Counted from the first letter of the stretch, positions 33,239 through 42,163 are shown. The stretch: DNA of 64,000 bases from Lachnospiraceae bacterium (GCA_014804445.1 JAAUZU010000014.1:78202-142201); one strand, 5' to 3'. Notes: generated by a model not told the origin, from the sequence alone. A program made the numbers and translations.

Positions 33239-33267
33239 AAAAAAGCGCCCCTTGGCTCAGGCGCTTT
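33239..33267 (-). terminator. Terminator of the 33.3-34.6 kb gene pair
   Basis: On the minus strand AAAGCGCC (33267-33260) pairs with GGCGCTTT (33249-33242) and is followed by a T-run. Confidence 0.75.
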
Positions 33268-33274
33268 CTTTGTC

Positions 33275-33922
33275 CTATATCCGAATATCCATTGGTCTGT
33301 ACAACTGCTTCAGTTCTTCCTGCTTCTGCATATCCATGCCGCCATTCCGCAAAGCCTGCTCCTCCGGTGGAAGTTCCGTGAGCGTCTCCAGCTTCTCTGC
33401 TTCTTCCGCAATTGCTTCGTCCACCGTTTCCGGCATGGCATCCTGCAACTCTTCCAGCGCTTCTGCTGCTTCGTCCAGAATTTCTTCCAGCATACCATCG
33501 CCGCCTTCGATACCCAGCGCTTCCTTCGCCATATCTTCTCTTCTTTCTTCCGGTGTTTTCGGCTCGGTTTTTTCCAGACCTTCTGCAATCTTTTTTCCGA
33601 CTTCTTCTGCTTCGTCAAGGACGTGGAACATCTGCTCCCTGTTGTAGGATGCTTTGGCCGCGGCAATCTCGTCCTCGTAGGTGTGGAGCATATCCAGCTT
33701 TTTCGCGATATCTTCTATGCTGTTGCATTTCATGCCTTTCAGGCTATCTTTCCGCCCCTCCCAAAAAGAAATTTCATCATTGGTTTTCTGCCTGCGCTGT
33801 GCCTTTTCCTGTCCGCTCTTTAATCCGGTCCCGCTCAGCATAGGGAGATTCCCCATATAAAATGACTTTACTTTATAGTTTGCAGGCGCTCCTGCGCTTC
33901 CTCCTAAACTTGAAATGTTCAT
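33275..33922 (-). CDS. Hypothetical acidic coiled-coil protein, likely motility regulon
   Basis: A 215-residue soluble protein with no recognised family. The first 40 residues are Gly/Ser/Asn-rich; the rest is strongly acidic and helical (EEILDEAAEALEELQDAM). The start is the ATG at 33922 after AGAGGG. It lies 10 bases behind the gene at 33933-34601, which has a sigma-28-type promoter, so both are probably on one motility-type transcript. A link to flagella is inferred from the promoter only. Confidence 0.65.
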   Translation of the reverse strand: MNISSLGGSAGAPANYKVKSFYMGNLPMLSGTGLKSGQEKAQRRQKTNDEISFWEGRKDSLKGMKCNSIEDIAKKLDMLHTYEDEIAAAKASYNREQMFHVLDEAEEVGKKIAEGLEKTEPKTPEERREDMAKEALGIEGGDGMLEEILDEAAEALEELQDAMPETVDEAIAEEAEKLETLTELPPEEQALRNGGMDMQKQEELKQLYRPMDIRI

Positions 33923-33932
33923 ACGCAACCCT

Positions 33933-34601
33933 CTAACCCCAAAAGCTGTACTTGCTGGCAGCCGCTGTCTGGCTTAAGCTTCCCGCCGCGGTGTACTGAT
34001 TGGAAACACTCTTTACATTGGCTTCTGCATTGTCCGAAATTTTCCCCGCCAAAAATGCAACTCTGGATACAAAATTTCCCGATTTGCCAAGTACCTTTTC
34101 AATCTCTGCCGGGTCCACCTGTTTCAGTTTATTCTTGTCAAGGCTCATCGTGCCGTCCTTCGACAGCGTGATACCAATCGCCTTTAACGCCTCGCTGTTC
34201 TGCTCAGCCTCATCCTGCAGGCTCTTGCAGTAGAAATTCTCCATTGTTCCTGCAACGGCGCGCAAAGTCTTCAGCGTGTCATTATAACCGTTCAGAAAAT
34301 CTGCAATTTTATCATAAAGCGCTTCCTTTCCCTCTTCCGTATCCGCCTTTGCAAATACAGAATCTTCAGCATTTGAAACAAGGTCTGCCGCACTCTTGGA
34401 AAGTTTGCCCGACGCGTTTTCCACCTTCTCATAACTGCTCTTCTGTGCAGCGGAAACACTCTTTCCCTTATTTTTATTTAACGTACTTAACAGGTTCTTT
34501 TCCGAACTGTTTCCGTTTACATAGTTTAAAAGCGAATTTCCATTAACCGGAAGCCCTGCCTTCTGTGCCGAATCGTTCAACATCTTTGTTGTTACTCTCA
34601 T
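33933..34601 (-). CDS. Hypothetical protein, sigma-28-type promoter
   Basis: A 222-residue soluble protein that starts MRVTTKMLNDSAQKAG and is rich in Asn, Ser, Ala and Lys, with helical stretches and a C-terminus (SQTAAASKYSFWG). No known domain is recognised, though the composition resembles flagellar filament or hook-associated proteins. The ATG at 34601 has GGAGGG. About 44 bases upstream is a near-consensus sigma-28 promoter (TAACGTTT, 11 bases, ACCGATAA). It leads a two-gene unit with the acidic coiled-coil protein. Confidence 0.7.
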   Translation of the reverse strand: MRVTTKMLNDSAQKAGLPVNGNSLLNYVNGNSSEKNLLSTLNKNKGKSVSAAQKSSYEKVENASGKLSKSAADLVSNAEDSVFAKADTEEGKEALYDKIADFLNGYNDTLKTLRAVAGTMENFYCKSLQDEAEQNSEALKAIGITLSKDGTMSLDKNKLKQVDPAEIEKVLGKSGNFVSRVAFLAGKISDNAEANVKSVSNQYTAAGSLSQTAAASKYSFWG

Positions 34602-34644
34602 TAGAAATCCCTCCTGCCTGTCAACATCTGTCAATATAATTTTA

Positions 34645-34671
34645 TTATCGGTCAAAAATAGAAAAACGTTA
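34645..34671 (-). promoter_or_regulatory. Sigma-28 (FliA/SigD)-type promoter
   Basis: On the minus strand TAACGTTT (34671-34664), 11-base spacer, ACCGATAA (34652-34645). Compared with the classical TAAAGTTT-N11-GCCGATAA it matches 14 of 16 positions. Confidence 0.7.
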
Positions 34672-34704
34672 AAAAAATGTAATGAGCAGGCGATAAAATG
34701 TAAT

Positions 34705-34742
34705 AAAAAGACGGGCAATGAACACGCCGTCCTTTGCCCGTC
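34705..34742 (-). terminator. Terminator of the DUF6033-like gene
   Basis: On the minus strand GACGGGCAA (34742-34734) pairs with TTGCCCGTC (34718-34710) and is followed by TTTTT. Confidence 0.8.
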
Positions 34743-34762
34743 TCTTCATTTTACCTATTTTT

Positions 34763-35503
34763 TTAACAGCGGAAACTGAAATTCTGTCCGACCATTTTCT
34801 CATAATCCGTCTGTACAGAGTCACTCATCGCCTCATAGAAAGTATCGTCAACCTTTCTTAGCAGCTCCTCAACAGAGGACGCCGACACCGTAACCAAGTC
34901 CTTTTCAGACTCAGCTTTCTCAGCATGCTTTTCGGCCAGCTTTTCAGCTCTCTTTTCTTCGGCTGCCTTTTTCTCTTTCCGCTTTGCGTCTACTTTCTTC
35001 TGCTCTGCTTTTTTTGCCCCGCTCGCCTTTATCCTGTCGCGCTGTGCTGCAAGAGATTTGTCAACCACTGCAAAGAATGAAGCGTTGCCGCCGTCGTTAA
35101 TCTGCATACCAAACGCTTTGACGCCGGGCTTATTGGCAAGCTGGCTTTGAAGCTGCGGAAGCTTCACCGCCGCGTTGCTGATAATACCCTCATACTGCTT
35201 GCGGAAGTTCTCATCTGACGCCATTCTTTCCACTTTTTCCTCGTCAATCAGAACCACCATTTTGTGCGGGTTGGCATAACTGCCGGCCTGCGCCTTAGCC
35301 GCTGCCTTCATATCCTTGCTAACCAGCACAAAGTCCATATTGGAGTATTTTTTCTTTAACTCCTCGTAATACTTCTGTCCCTTTTCGCTCAATTCCGGCT
35401 TTCCTATCGTCTTGCCGTAATTTGCGTTCTTTTTCTGTGCGCCGGAAGTCTGATACACTTCGCCTGTCTGCACGTTGTTTTCAACCTGCGCTACTGTTCC
35501 CAT
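34763..35503 (-). CDS. DUF6033-like protein, sigma-28-type promoter
   Basis: A 246-residue soluble protein. Residues about 35-150 form the domain that I associate with DUF6033 (LKKKYSNMDFVLVSKD... then VVLIDEEKVERMASDENFRKQYE), followed by a Lys/Glu/Ala coiled coil (about 165-205) and a short C-terminal region. GGAGG precedes the ATG at 35503. A SigD-like promoter lies about 54 bases upstream. A shorter, divergent relative is encoded at 51614-52213. Function unknown; the promoter suggests expression with motility genes. Confidence 0.75.
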   Translation of the reverse strand: MGTVAQVENNVQTGEVYQTSGAQKKNANYGKTIGKPELSEKGQKYYEELKKKYSNMDFVLVSKDMKAAAKAQAGSYANPHKMVVLIDEEKVERMASDENFRKQYEGIISNAAVKLPQLQSQLANKPGVKAFGMQINDGGNASFFAVVDKSLAAQRDRIKASGAKKAEQKKVDAKRKEKKAAEEKRAEKLAEKHAEKAESEKDLVTVSASSVEELLRKVDDTFYEAMSDSVQTDYEKMVGQNFSFRC

Positions 35504-35556
35504 ATTGTTTCCTCCTTGACCTTTGTTACGCGAAATCCATTTCGCCTATACAGACT

Positions 35557-35583
35557 ATATCGGCAGAAAAACAAGATTCCTTA
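35557..35583 (-). promoter_or_regulatory. Sigma-28 (SigD)-type promoter
   Basis: On the minus strand TAAG (35583-35580), 15-base spacer, GCCGATAT (35564-35557). The Bacillus SigD consensus is TAAA-N15-GCCGATAT, so 11 of 12 positions match with exact spacing. Confidence 0.75.
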
Positions 35584-35614
35584 TAGCATATTGCTGATTT
35601 TCCCTGCCGTCCCA

Positions 35615-36751
35615 TCAGTTCATTCCCAGTTTTTGTGTAAAATCCGACATTGCCGCCGAAATCTTGAGCTGCTGTGGACATACAGCTTCACAGCTCTTGC
35701 AGCCAATGCAGGCGGAAGGCAGTTTTTCCTTGGGAACCGCCATCAGCGCCATCGGTGCGATAAAACCGCCTCCGGTGAAGCAATGCTCATTATACAATTC
35801 AATCAGTTCCGGAATATTCAGCCCTTTCGGACAATGGCTCACACAGTAGTGGCATGCCGTACAGGGCAGGCTGTCTTTCTTTACCATTTTCTCCGCAATG
35901 CCAAGCAGGGCTTTCATTTCCTCATCATGTAAGGGCTTATCCGTCTCATAGGTGTGAATATTGTCCTGAAGCTGCTCCATACTCGACATACCTGAAAGCA
36001 CCACTTTTACCTCCGGTATCGTCTGCAGGAAGCGGAACGCCCACGCCGGTATTCCCTCATCCGGCCGCAATGCCTTCAATGTTGCCGCATCCGTCTCAGA
36101 AAGGGAAGCCAGCCGTCCGCCCCGCAGAGGCTCCATCACCCATACGGGAATTCCGTACTCCTTTAACAATTCCACCTTCGCCTTTGCATCCTGAAAACTC
36201 CAGTCCAGCCAGTTAAGCTGAATCTGGCAGAACTCCATATGCTCACCGTAAGCATCCAGAAAACGCTTTATAATATTATAACTTCCGTGTGCCGAAAAAC
36301 CAAGATGCCGTATGCGGCCGTTCTCCTTCTGCTTCATTAAATATGCAAATATACCGTATTTCTCGTCCAAATATGCGTCGATATTCATCTCGCACACATT
36401 GTGGAGCAGGTAAAAGTCGAAATATTCCACACAGCATTTTTCAAGCTGACGCTCAAATATCTCCTCCACCTTTCCCATGTTGGACAGGTCGTAGCCGGGA
36501 AATTTTGTTGCAAGATAATAGCTTTCCCTCGGATAACCGCTTAAAATTTTCCCTAAAACCAATTCAGAATTACCGCCATGGTAACCCCAAGCGGTGTCAT
36601 AATAGTTGATTCCCTTCTCCATCGCACAGGCAATCATCTCGGCAGTCTTTTCCTCGTCGATTTTAGCGTCGTCACCGTCCACTACCGGCAGGCGCATAGC
36701 GCCCAATCCAAGTGCTGAAAGCTTTAAATCCTGATACTCCTTGTAAAGCAT
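35615..36751 (-). CDS. Aldo/keto reductase with C-terminal 4Fe-4S domain
   Basis: A 378-residue aldo/keto reductase. The barrel (about 1-275) has the catalytic residues in YDTAWGYHGG (Tyr), LATKFPG (Lys) and LLHNV (His). The C-terminal ferredoxin-like part (about 290-375) has CTACHYCVSHCPKG and CIGCKSCEAVCPQQ, for two 4Fe-4S clusters. AGGAGG precedes the ATG, which lies 1 base after the stop of the ECF S-component gene. It is the last gene of the kinase/transporter operon, so its substrate may be linked to what that transporter brings in. Confidence 0.9.
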   Translation of the reverse strand: MLYKEYQDLKLSALGLGAMRLPVVDGDDAKIDEEKTAEMIACAMEKGINYYDTAWGYHGGNSELVLGKILSGYPRESYYLATKFPGYDLSNMGKVEEIFERQLEKCCVEYFDFYLLHNVCEMNIDAYLDEKYGIFAYLMKQKENGRIRHLGFSAHGSYNIIKRFLDAYGEHMEFCQIQLNWLDWSFQDAKAKVELLKEYGIPVWVMEPLRGGRLASLSETDAATLKALRPDEGIPAWAFRFLQTIPEVKVVLSGMSSMEQLQDNIHTYETDKPLHDEEMKALLGIAEKMVKKDSLPCTACHYCVSHCPKGLNIPELIELYNEHCFTGGGFIAPMALMAVPKEKLPSACIGCKSCEAVCPQQLKISAAMSDFTQKLGMN

Positions 36752-36752
36752 G

Positions 36753-37343
36753 TTACATTCCTCCTTCTACCTTTTCCTTTTTCATTTTATGAAAATGCAC
36801 AAGCCCCGTCCTGTTCAAAACCAGCATCAGCGCCGGAATAAAGATAAGCTGCAGGATAATACCGGGAATCGCATTTAAAAAAGCGCCCGCCATAAACATT
36901 TTCCACGAGAAAGCATTTCCCATAGCACCGAACATCACCACACGGACTACGCCCCATACGATACGCCCGCCTATCATGGCAATAATCAGGGAGCGGTACA
37001 GGGATACGATGCACTGCCAGCGCGAACGGTTGTAAAGAAATCCGACGATTGCACCGTAAGCCGCCAATTCAAACGCCATGGCAATTCCATTTGGCATGGG
37101 CGGCGTTGTAAAAAGCACATAGCGCAGCAGGGGCAGGATAAAGCCCACGATGCCGCCGTACTGCCATCCGCAAATCAACCCACACACAAGCACCGGAATA
37201 TGCATGGGCAGAAGCATATTCCCAATCTGTGGTATCTGTCCTGTGAAAAAGGGCAGTACAATGCCCACCGCCAGCAGCATAGCTGCCAAAACCATTGTCT
37301 TTAATTGTTTCTTTCCATTTGTCTGTTCCACAATCTCCTCCAT
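36753..37343 (-). CDS. ECF transporter S component
   Basis: A 196-residue membrane protein with about six helices and the features of a substrate-binding S component of energy-coupling factor vitamin importers: short N-terminal tail, Leu-rich first helix with small residues (VLAAMLLAVGIVLPFF) and the MHIPVLVCGLICGWQYG stretch. The shared energising module (EcfA/A'/T) is not in this window. The ligand cannot be read from sequence. The gene follows a P-loop kinase by 52 bases and precedes an aldo/keto reductase, so the three may salvage one vitamin or cofactor precursor. Confidence 0.85.
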   Translation of the reverse strand: MEEIVEQTNGKKQLKTMVLAAMLLAVGIVLPFFTGQIPQIGNMLLPMHIPVLVCGLICGWQYGGIVGFILPLLRYVLFTTPPMPNGIAMAFELAAYGAIVGFLYNRSRWQCIVSLYRSLIIAMIGGRIVWGVVRVVMFGAMGNAFSWKMFMAGAFLNAIPGIILQLIFIPALMLVLNRTGLVHFHKMKKEKVEGGM

Positions 37344-37395
37344 TCCACGCAGTTACAGTCGTGTTTTTTATTGTTTGTACAGATATGATATTGCC

Positions 37396-38019
37396 TTAAA
37401 ATAATCCGTCTGTGTTTACGATAAGACTGCTCCGGTCTTCTATTGCATAATGTGCAAAATACATCTCCTCCAAAGGAATCCACCGTTCCGCAAAGGCTTC
37501 ATATCTGCTTCCCTCCCTCGCTTTCAGCCGCCTTACCTGCTCCTCCTTGGAACAGGTAAAAAACAGCCGCAGGTCATACTGTCCGGCAAGAATCGGATGG
37601 CTGCAGTAACTGCCCTCCACCACAATGAGGGGCTTCTCCTGCAGCTCCCAAGCCTCTTTGTATTGTCCCTCTCTGCAGCTATAGGGCCGGTAAAAGGCCT
37701 GTCTGCCTTCTCTGAGAGGAAGCAGCACTTCTACAAGAAGTCTCTCAAAATCTATATTGCCGCCGGAAACAGACATCCAGTCTGCGGCGCGCCTGTCCAT
37801 GGGCAGATAAAAATCGTCCACATGCACAATATTACAGGAAAAATGCTTTTCCAGTAACTCCGCAAAATAGGTCTTACCGCTTCCACAGCGCCCGTCTATT
37901 CCGACAACAACAGGTACTTTTATATGTGCTTTTTCCACAGTGCGAAGCAGCGCCTCGATGCGGTCAACTGCTGAAGCGTAGACTTCATATTCCTTATCTG
38001 TAAGCAGACGCTCCCCCAT
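37396..38019 (-). CDS. Uridine kinase-like P-loop kinase
   Basis: A 207-residue kinase of the uridine/phosphoribulokinase superfamily: Walker A GIDGRCGSGKT (about 40-50), HVDDFYLP (about 71-78) and the lid region EEQVRRLKAREG. Canonical uridine kinases are similar in size, but this group also contains pantothenate and nicotinamide riboside kinases. As first gene of an operon with an ECF S component it more likely phosphorylates an imported vitamin or nucleoside and traps it. The ATG at 38019 is the first good start. Confidence 0.82.
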   Translation of the reverse strand: MGERLLTDKEYEVYASAVDRIEALLRTVEKAHIKVPVVVGIDGRCGSGKTYFAELLEKHFSCNIVHVDDFYLPMDRRAADWMSVSGGNIDFERLLVEVLLPLREGRQAFYRPYSCREGQYKEAWELQEKPLIVVEGSYCSHPILAGQYDLRLFFTCSKEEQVRRLKAREGSRYEAFAERWIPLEEMYFAHYAIEDRSSLIVNTDGLF

Positions 38020-38083
38020 TCTTCCCCATCCTTTCGCAATGTTATTCTCTTTTCAGCCGCCAAAGCTGACCTGTATTTCAATT

Positions 38084-38111
38084 TTAATACTTAAAGCCTA
38101 CTTTAAGTCAA
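38084..38111 (-). promoter_or_regulatory. Promoter with internal dyad (kinase/ECF operon)
   Basis: On the minus strand TTGACT (38111-38106), 16-base spacer, TATTAA (38089-38084). A perfect 8-bp-arm dyad, ACTTAAAG (38089-38096) / CTTTAAGT (38101-38108), fills the spacer. A regulator bound there would cover the promoter. Confidence 0.55.
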
Positions 38112-38204
38112 GATTTTTTTGGCGCTGCATACCTGTTACCGTTTTCCCCTGCATTCATATAATATTGTAATAGATAAATTTAAAAACAAGGAGAATTGCA
38201 TCCT

Positions 38205-40022
38205 ATGGCTATCGGCTATTTAAGCATACAGGCACGGACGGCCCAGGAAGCCGTACCTTTAAGTGGTGTGCGGATCCAGATTTTAGATGATATGGGCAAT
38301 ACTGTCTATACGCTGACAACTGATGAAAGCGGAGAAACCGAGGCTATGCCCTTAGAAACCGTAGATAAAAGCTTTTCCCTAAATCAGTACTACGCGGGAA
38401 TGCCCTACGTGAATTACAGCGTGCTTGCACAGGCTGCAGGCTTTCATTCGCTTCTGGTCTCGGATATTCCCATTTTTGGCGGGGAAACCGCCTCTCTGCC
38501 GATTTCGCTGATTCCCATGCAGGAGACGCAGCGCCGCTCAACACAGGCAGAAATCACCATCGGACAGCCCGCTGTCTCCATGCAGGAACAACGCAATCAG
38601 GAAGGCTCTACCACAACGCAGCGTGTACTGCGTCAGGTCGTAATCCCGAACCCCATTACGGTTCATCTCGGCGCACCGAGTGCATCCGCTTCCAATGTAC
38701 AGGTTTCCTTCCCAGATTATGTCAAAAATGTAGCAAGCAGCGAAATTTATCCTACCTGGCCCGAAACGGCTCTGACGGCCAACATCTACGCCATCATCAC
38801 CTTTGCGCTGAATCGGGTTTATACGGAGTGGTACAGAAGCCGCGGCTACAACTTTGACATCACAAACAGTACCGCCTACGATCAGTATTTTGTATACGGA
38901 CGTCCGATTTATGACTCCATCAGCAGAATTGTGGACAGAATTTTCAACCAGTATGTCCGCAGACAGGGACAGAACGCGCCTTATTTTACTTCCTTCTGCA
39001 ACGGCACCACTGCTTCCTGTCAGGGGCTGTCGCAATGGGGGACAGTCACGCTGGCAAACAACGGGCTGACTCCCATCGAAATACTGCGCTCTTATTATCC
39101 CGATGATGTAGAAATCGCAGAGACCAACATCATAACCGGCGTTCTTTCTTCTTATCCCGGGACGCCCTTAAGAAGCGGCAGCACCGGACTTGATGTGCAG
39201 ACCATTCAGACTTATCTGAACAGAATCCGAAGAAATTATCCTGCCATTCCCACTATCACCGACGAGACGGGTACCTTCGGCGACAGCACGAAAAATGCCG
39301 TGACCAGCTTCCAGCGCATTTTCGGGCTTTCTCCTGACGGCATTGTGGGCAAAGCAACATGGTATAAAATTTCCAGTCTGTATACTGCCGTGACAAGGCT
39401 CTCCGATTTGGACAGCGAAGGAAACACTCTAGGAATCGGAACCGTTCCTCCCTCCTCAGTACTACGGCAGAGTTCCAGAGGACCCGACGTGATTACACTG
39501 CAGTATCTTTTAAATGTAATATCCGAATACTATCCCAGTGTTCCCGCACCGGCACAGGACGGCGTATTCGGCAGCGGAACGCAGCAATCCGTCACCGCAT
39601 TCCAGCGTGCTATGCAGCTTACGCCCGACGGCATGGTGGGACCTCAGACATGGCGCACCTTGTACGAGGTGTATCAGGGCATAGAACAAAATATCCCTTC
39701 CGTCGGACCGGCAACAGGTTCATTTGATTATACGGTTCGGGCAGGAGACAGTTTATGGCTGATTGCAAATAAATACGGCATTACTGTGGAAGCCATCAAG
39801 CGTCTGAACGGACTGACAAGCGATTTGCTGAACATCGGGCAGGTGTTAAAGATACCCTCGGACTCAAATGTGCCTTATATTGAATATACCGTGCGCCCCG
39901 GCGATACACTCTGGATTCTTGCCAGAAGATATGAAACGACCGTTGACGCCATCAAGCGGCTGAACGGACTGACAAGTGATTTGCTGAATATCGGGCAGGT
40001 GCTGCGGATTCCGAAAAGTTAA
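38205..40022 (+). CDS. SpoIID-like protein with two PG-binding and two LysM domains
   Basis: A 605-residue cell-wall protein. An N-terminal beta domain (about 1-110) is followed by a SpoIID/LytB-like region (about 180-290, WPETALTANIYAIITFALNR), two peptidoglycan-binding PF01471 domains (about 310-390 and 415-490, e.g. GTFGDSTKNAVTSFQ) and two LysM domains (about 507-553 and 558-605). No signal peptide is visible, which fits spore-coat or cortex proteins made inside the mother cell. The LysM copies are nearly identical over about 60 bases, a recent duplication. AAGGAG lies 12 bases before the chosen ATG; a TTG 9 bases earlier is too close to it. Confidence 0.9.
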   Translation: MAIGYLSIQARTAQEAVPLSGVRIQILDDMGNTVYTLTTDESGETEAMPLETVDKSFSLNQYYAGMPYVNYSVLAQAAGFHSLLVSDIPIFGGETASLPISLIPMQETQRRSTQAEITIGQPAVSMQEQRNQEGSTTTQRVLRQVVIPNPITVHLGAPSASASNVQVSFPDYVKNVASSEIYPTWPETALTANIYAIITFALNRVYTEWYRSRGYNFDITNSTAYDQYFVYGRPIYDSISRIVDRIFNQYVRRQGQNAPYFTSFCNGTTASCQGLSQWGTVTLANNGLTPIEILRSYYPDDVEIAETNIITGVLSSYPGTPLRSGSTGLDVQTIQTYLNRIRRNYPAIPTITDETGTFGDSTKNAVTSFQRIFGLSPDGIVGKATWYKISSLYTAVTRLSDLDSEGNTLGIGTVPPSSVLRQSSRGPDVITLQYLLNVISEYYPSVPAPAQDGVFGSGTQQSVTAFQRAMQLTPDGMVGPQTWRTLYEVYQGIEQNIPSVGPATGSFDYTVRAGDSLWLIANKYGITVEAIKRLNGLTSDLLNIGQVLKIPSDSNVPYIEYTVRPGDTLWILARRYETTVDAIKRLNGLTSDLLNIGQVLRIPKS

Positions 40023-40027
40023 TATGC

Positions 40028-40073
40028 AAAAAGTCTGCCGTCAGCCTCTTGTAAGCTGACAGCAGACTTTTTT
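40028..40073. terminator. Terminator between convergent genes
   Basis: Stem of about 17 bp, AAAAGTCTGC..GTCAGC (from 40028) / GCTGAC..GCAGACTTTT, with one bulge on each side and T/A runs at both ends. Confidence 0.8.
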
Positions 40074-40093
40074 ATGTAAATCCATAAAGTCAA

Positions 40094-42001
40094 TCAGAAA
40101 GCTGCCTCCTCAACAAACCGCAGAAACTCCTCTGCCGGAAGAGGCTTGGAAAAATAGTAACCCTGGATATACTCTATCCCCAGCGCGGCTATTGCCTCCA
40201 TCTGCTCCTTCGTCTCCACGCCTTCCGATACTATTTCAAGCTCCATGTCATGAATCATGTGCATGGATGCCTCCATCACAAATTTTGCTTTTTGATTTGC
40301 AAAATAAGCCTGACTCATATCCCGGTCAAATTTCACGATGGACACCGGCATATCTACAATATAGTTCAAGTTGCTCTCTCCGTTTCCGAAATCGTCCAAA
40401 GAAAATTTCACGCCGTAGTCAATCAGCACCTCCATGTTTTTCAGCAGGTTATTTCTACGCCGTATGGAAGCAGATTCCGTAATTTCCAGATTGATACAGG
40501 ACGGATCCAGATTATGTTTCTCCATAATCAGAATATAAGTATCTGCCAGACTGGTATCCTCGCACTGCCTGACCGAAAGATTTACTTCTACATACTCAAT
40601 TCCGTAACGCTCCCGCAGTTGATTTTCCTTGATAAAGATGCAGGTCTTTTCAAACACACGCTCTCCAATCCGGGAAATCAGCCCGCTCTTCTCCGCTATC
40701 GGAATAAATTTCCCCGGAGGCACAATGTTCCCGTCTTTGTCGCGGATACGTGCCAGAGCTTCCGCTGAGACGAATTTATGCTCCTTTGTCGAATAAATAG
40801 GCTGATAGAACACTTCAATCCTGTCTTCTGCAAGTGCCGCCTTAATCATCGCCTCTGTCGTTTCCCGCTCTTTATAATGCGCAATCTTCTCCTCATCCAG
40901 AATGATACAGTTTCCTTCCTGCGCTTTCCGCACTTCCACTCTGGAATGGCGCAGCAGTTGGAAAATCTCCTCCACATTCCGCAGCATCGAGGAATCCGGC
41001 AAAAGCACATAGCTGGGAGACACCAGAGACAGGGCCTCGCCCCTGTTTTCTCTCCATACATTCTCCATATATCTCTTCACATCCTGAAATACTTCCTGTA
41101 TCCGTTCCCCACCTGCAGTCATCAATATAAGCTCGCGCTCTAAGGTTTTAAAAACCTTTACGTCCTTTAATTTTTCCACATGACGTACCACACTGCGAAG
41201 CAGCACACTAACCTGCGCAGAATTATCCTCTTCCGAAGCAACCGCCGCATCGTTTAATGCCAGCAGCAGCGCGGAAAACGATTCCTGCCTCCTGTACAAC
41301 TGCTTTGCATACTCTCCCAACGCATGCGCATTGTAAGCGCCCGTCTCTTTGTCAAGGCTGGCTTCCGGATTCTCCAGTTCAAAAAACAGAATCACCACGC
41401 CAATCGCAGAGGTAAAGCCGACCAGCAGTAGGCTTGCATTTAAAAACTGCGTCACTGCCGCAACAATCCAGATGAACATCCATATGAGAATTGCCCTTCT
41501 TCTTTTGGGGTTCATCTCCTTTCCCCTCACACCAACCTTATACACAGTAGCTAAAACAAAGAGAAGCGCAAATATGTATGTGGCAATACAACTGGGTCCG
41601 TAGGTATAGACAACCGGTCCTTCATGATAATAGTAAATCGGCAGAACATATATCAGTACCGTGCCTGTCAGCGCAAACACGGTATATATCCTGTTTTTCT
41701 TTCTCCAGCTCTCCTTTGTTACGACAAAATCATTGCTGGAATAAATCAACCCACAGTATCCCACCCAAATCAAAGAGGCAATATATGTTTTGCAAATCAC
41801 TGCCAGCAAAAATACAGGAATCAGTTCCCGATAACAAATTGCCACAACAGAAGCAATGTCCAGGACAAGACAGAAAGATGTCATACCCATCGTCAGCAGG
41901 AACAGTTTCTTGGATTCCAGCCCGAGAGGTTTCTGTCTCAGCGAAAAATACCATATTAACATCAGAATCACGACACCGCAGCATTGCACTTCTATATTCA
42001 T
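40094..42001 (-). CDS. Membrane EAL-domain cyclic-di-GMP phosphodiesterase
   Basis: A 635-residue protein. About seven N-terminal membrane helices (1-225), then a GGDEF-like fold that lacks the GGDEF motif (about 235-375), then an EAL domain (about 395-630). The EAL catalytic motifs are complete: EALAR, NLSVRQ, LEITES, LDDFGNGESN, VSEGVET and QGYYFSKP, so it should be an active cyclic-di-GMP phosphodiesterase. The membrane part resembles 7TM sensor modules. The ATG at 42001 has GGGGGTAGA upstream. It is the second c-di-GMP-degrading enzyme of the window. Confidence 0.92.
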   Translation of the reverse strand: MNIEVQCCGVVILMLIWYFSLRQKPLGLESKKLFLLTMGMTSFCLVLDIASVVAICYRELIPVFLLAVICKTYIASLIWVGYCGLIYSSNDFVVTKESWRKKNRIYTVFALTGTVLIYVLPIYYYHEGPVVYTYGPSCIATYIFALLFVLATVYKVGVRGKEMNPKRRRAILIWMFIWIVAAVTQFLNASLLLVGFTSAIGVVILFFELENPEASLDKETGAYNAHALGEYAKQLYRRQESFSALLLALNDAAVASEEDNSAQVSVLLRSVVRHVEKLKDVKVFKTLERELILMTAGGERIQEVFQDVKRYMENVWRENRGEALSLVSPSYVLLPDSSMLRNVEEIFQLLRHSRVEVRKAQEGNCIILDEEKIAHYKERETTEAMIKAALAEDRIEVFYQPIYSTKEHKFVSAEALARIRDKDGNIVPPGKFIPIAEKSGLISRIGERVFEKTCIFIKENQLRERYGIEYVEVNLSVRQCEDTSLADTYILIMEKHNLDPSCINLEITESASIRRRNNLLKNMEVLIDYGVKFSLDDFGNGESNLNYIVDMPVSIVKFDRDMSQAYFANQKAKFVMEASMHMIHDMELEIVSEGVETKEQMEAIAALGIEYIQGYYFSKPLPAEEFLRFVEEAAF

Positions 42002-42134
42002 ATCTTCTACCCCCGGCCCTTCCGCACTTTGGTTATCGTCCGTGCGCGGCATTTTTGTGCTTTATGCTTTATGGTATCTATTATAATACTTCTTTGCTGT
42101 TTTGTCTCGGGTTTATTGGAAATTAAAAAATCCT

Positions 42135-42163
42135 TTGAAAAAAATTTTGTATTAAAGTATAAT
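42135..42163 (+). promoter_or_regulatory. Promoter of MATE exporter 1
   Basis: TTGAAA (42135-42140), 17-base spacer, perfect TATAAT (42158-42163). Transcription would start near 42170, giving a leader of about 100 bases with an internal terminator. Confidence 0.75.

Noticed and set aside
38120-38175. Sporulation sigma-E/G promoter before the SpoIID/LysM gene
   Set aside because: A CATATAAT element exists but no -35 element at the right distance (nearest GCATA is about 20 bases away), so the match is not convincing.
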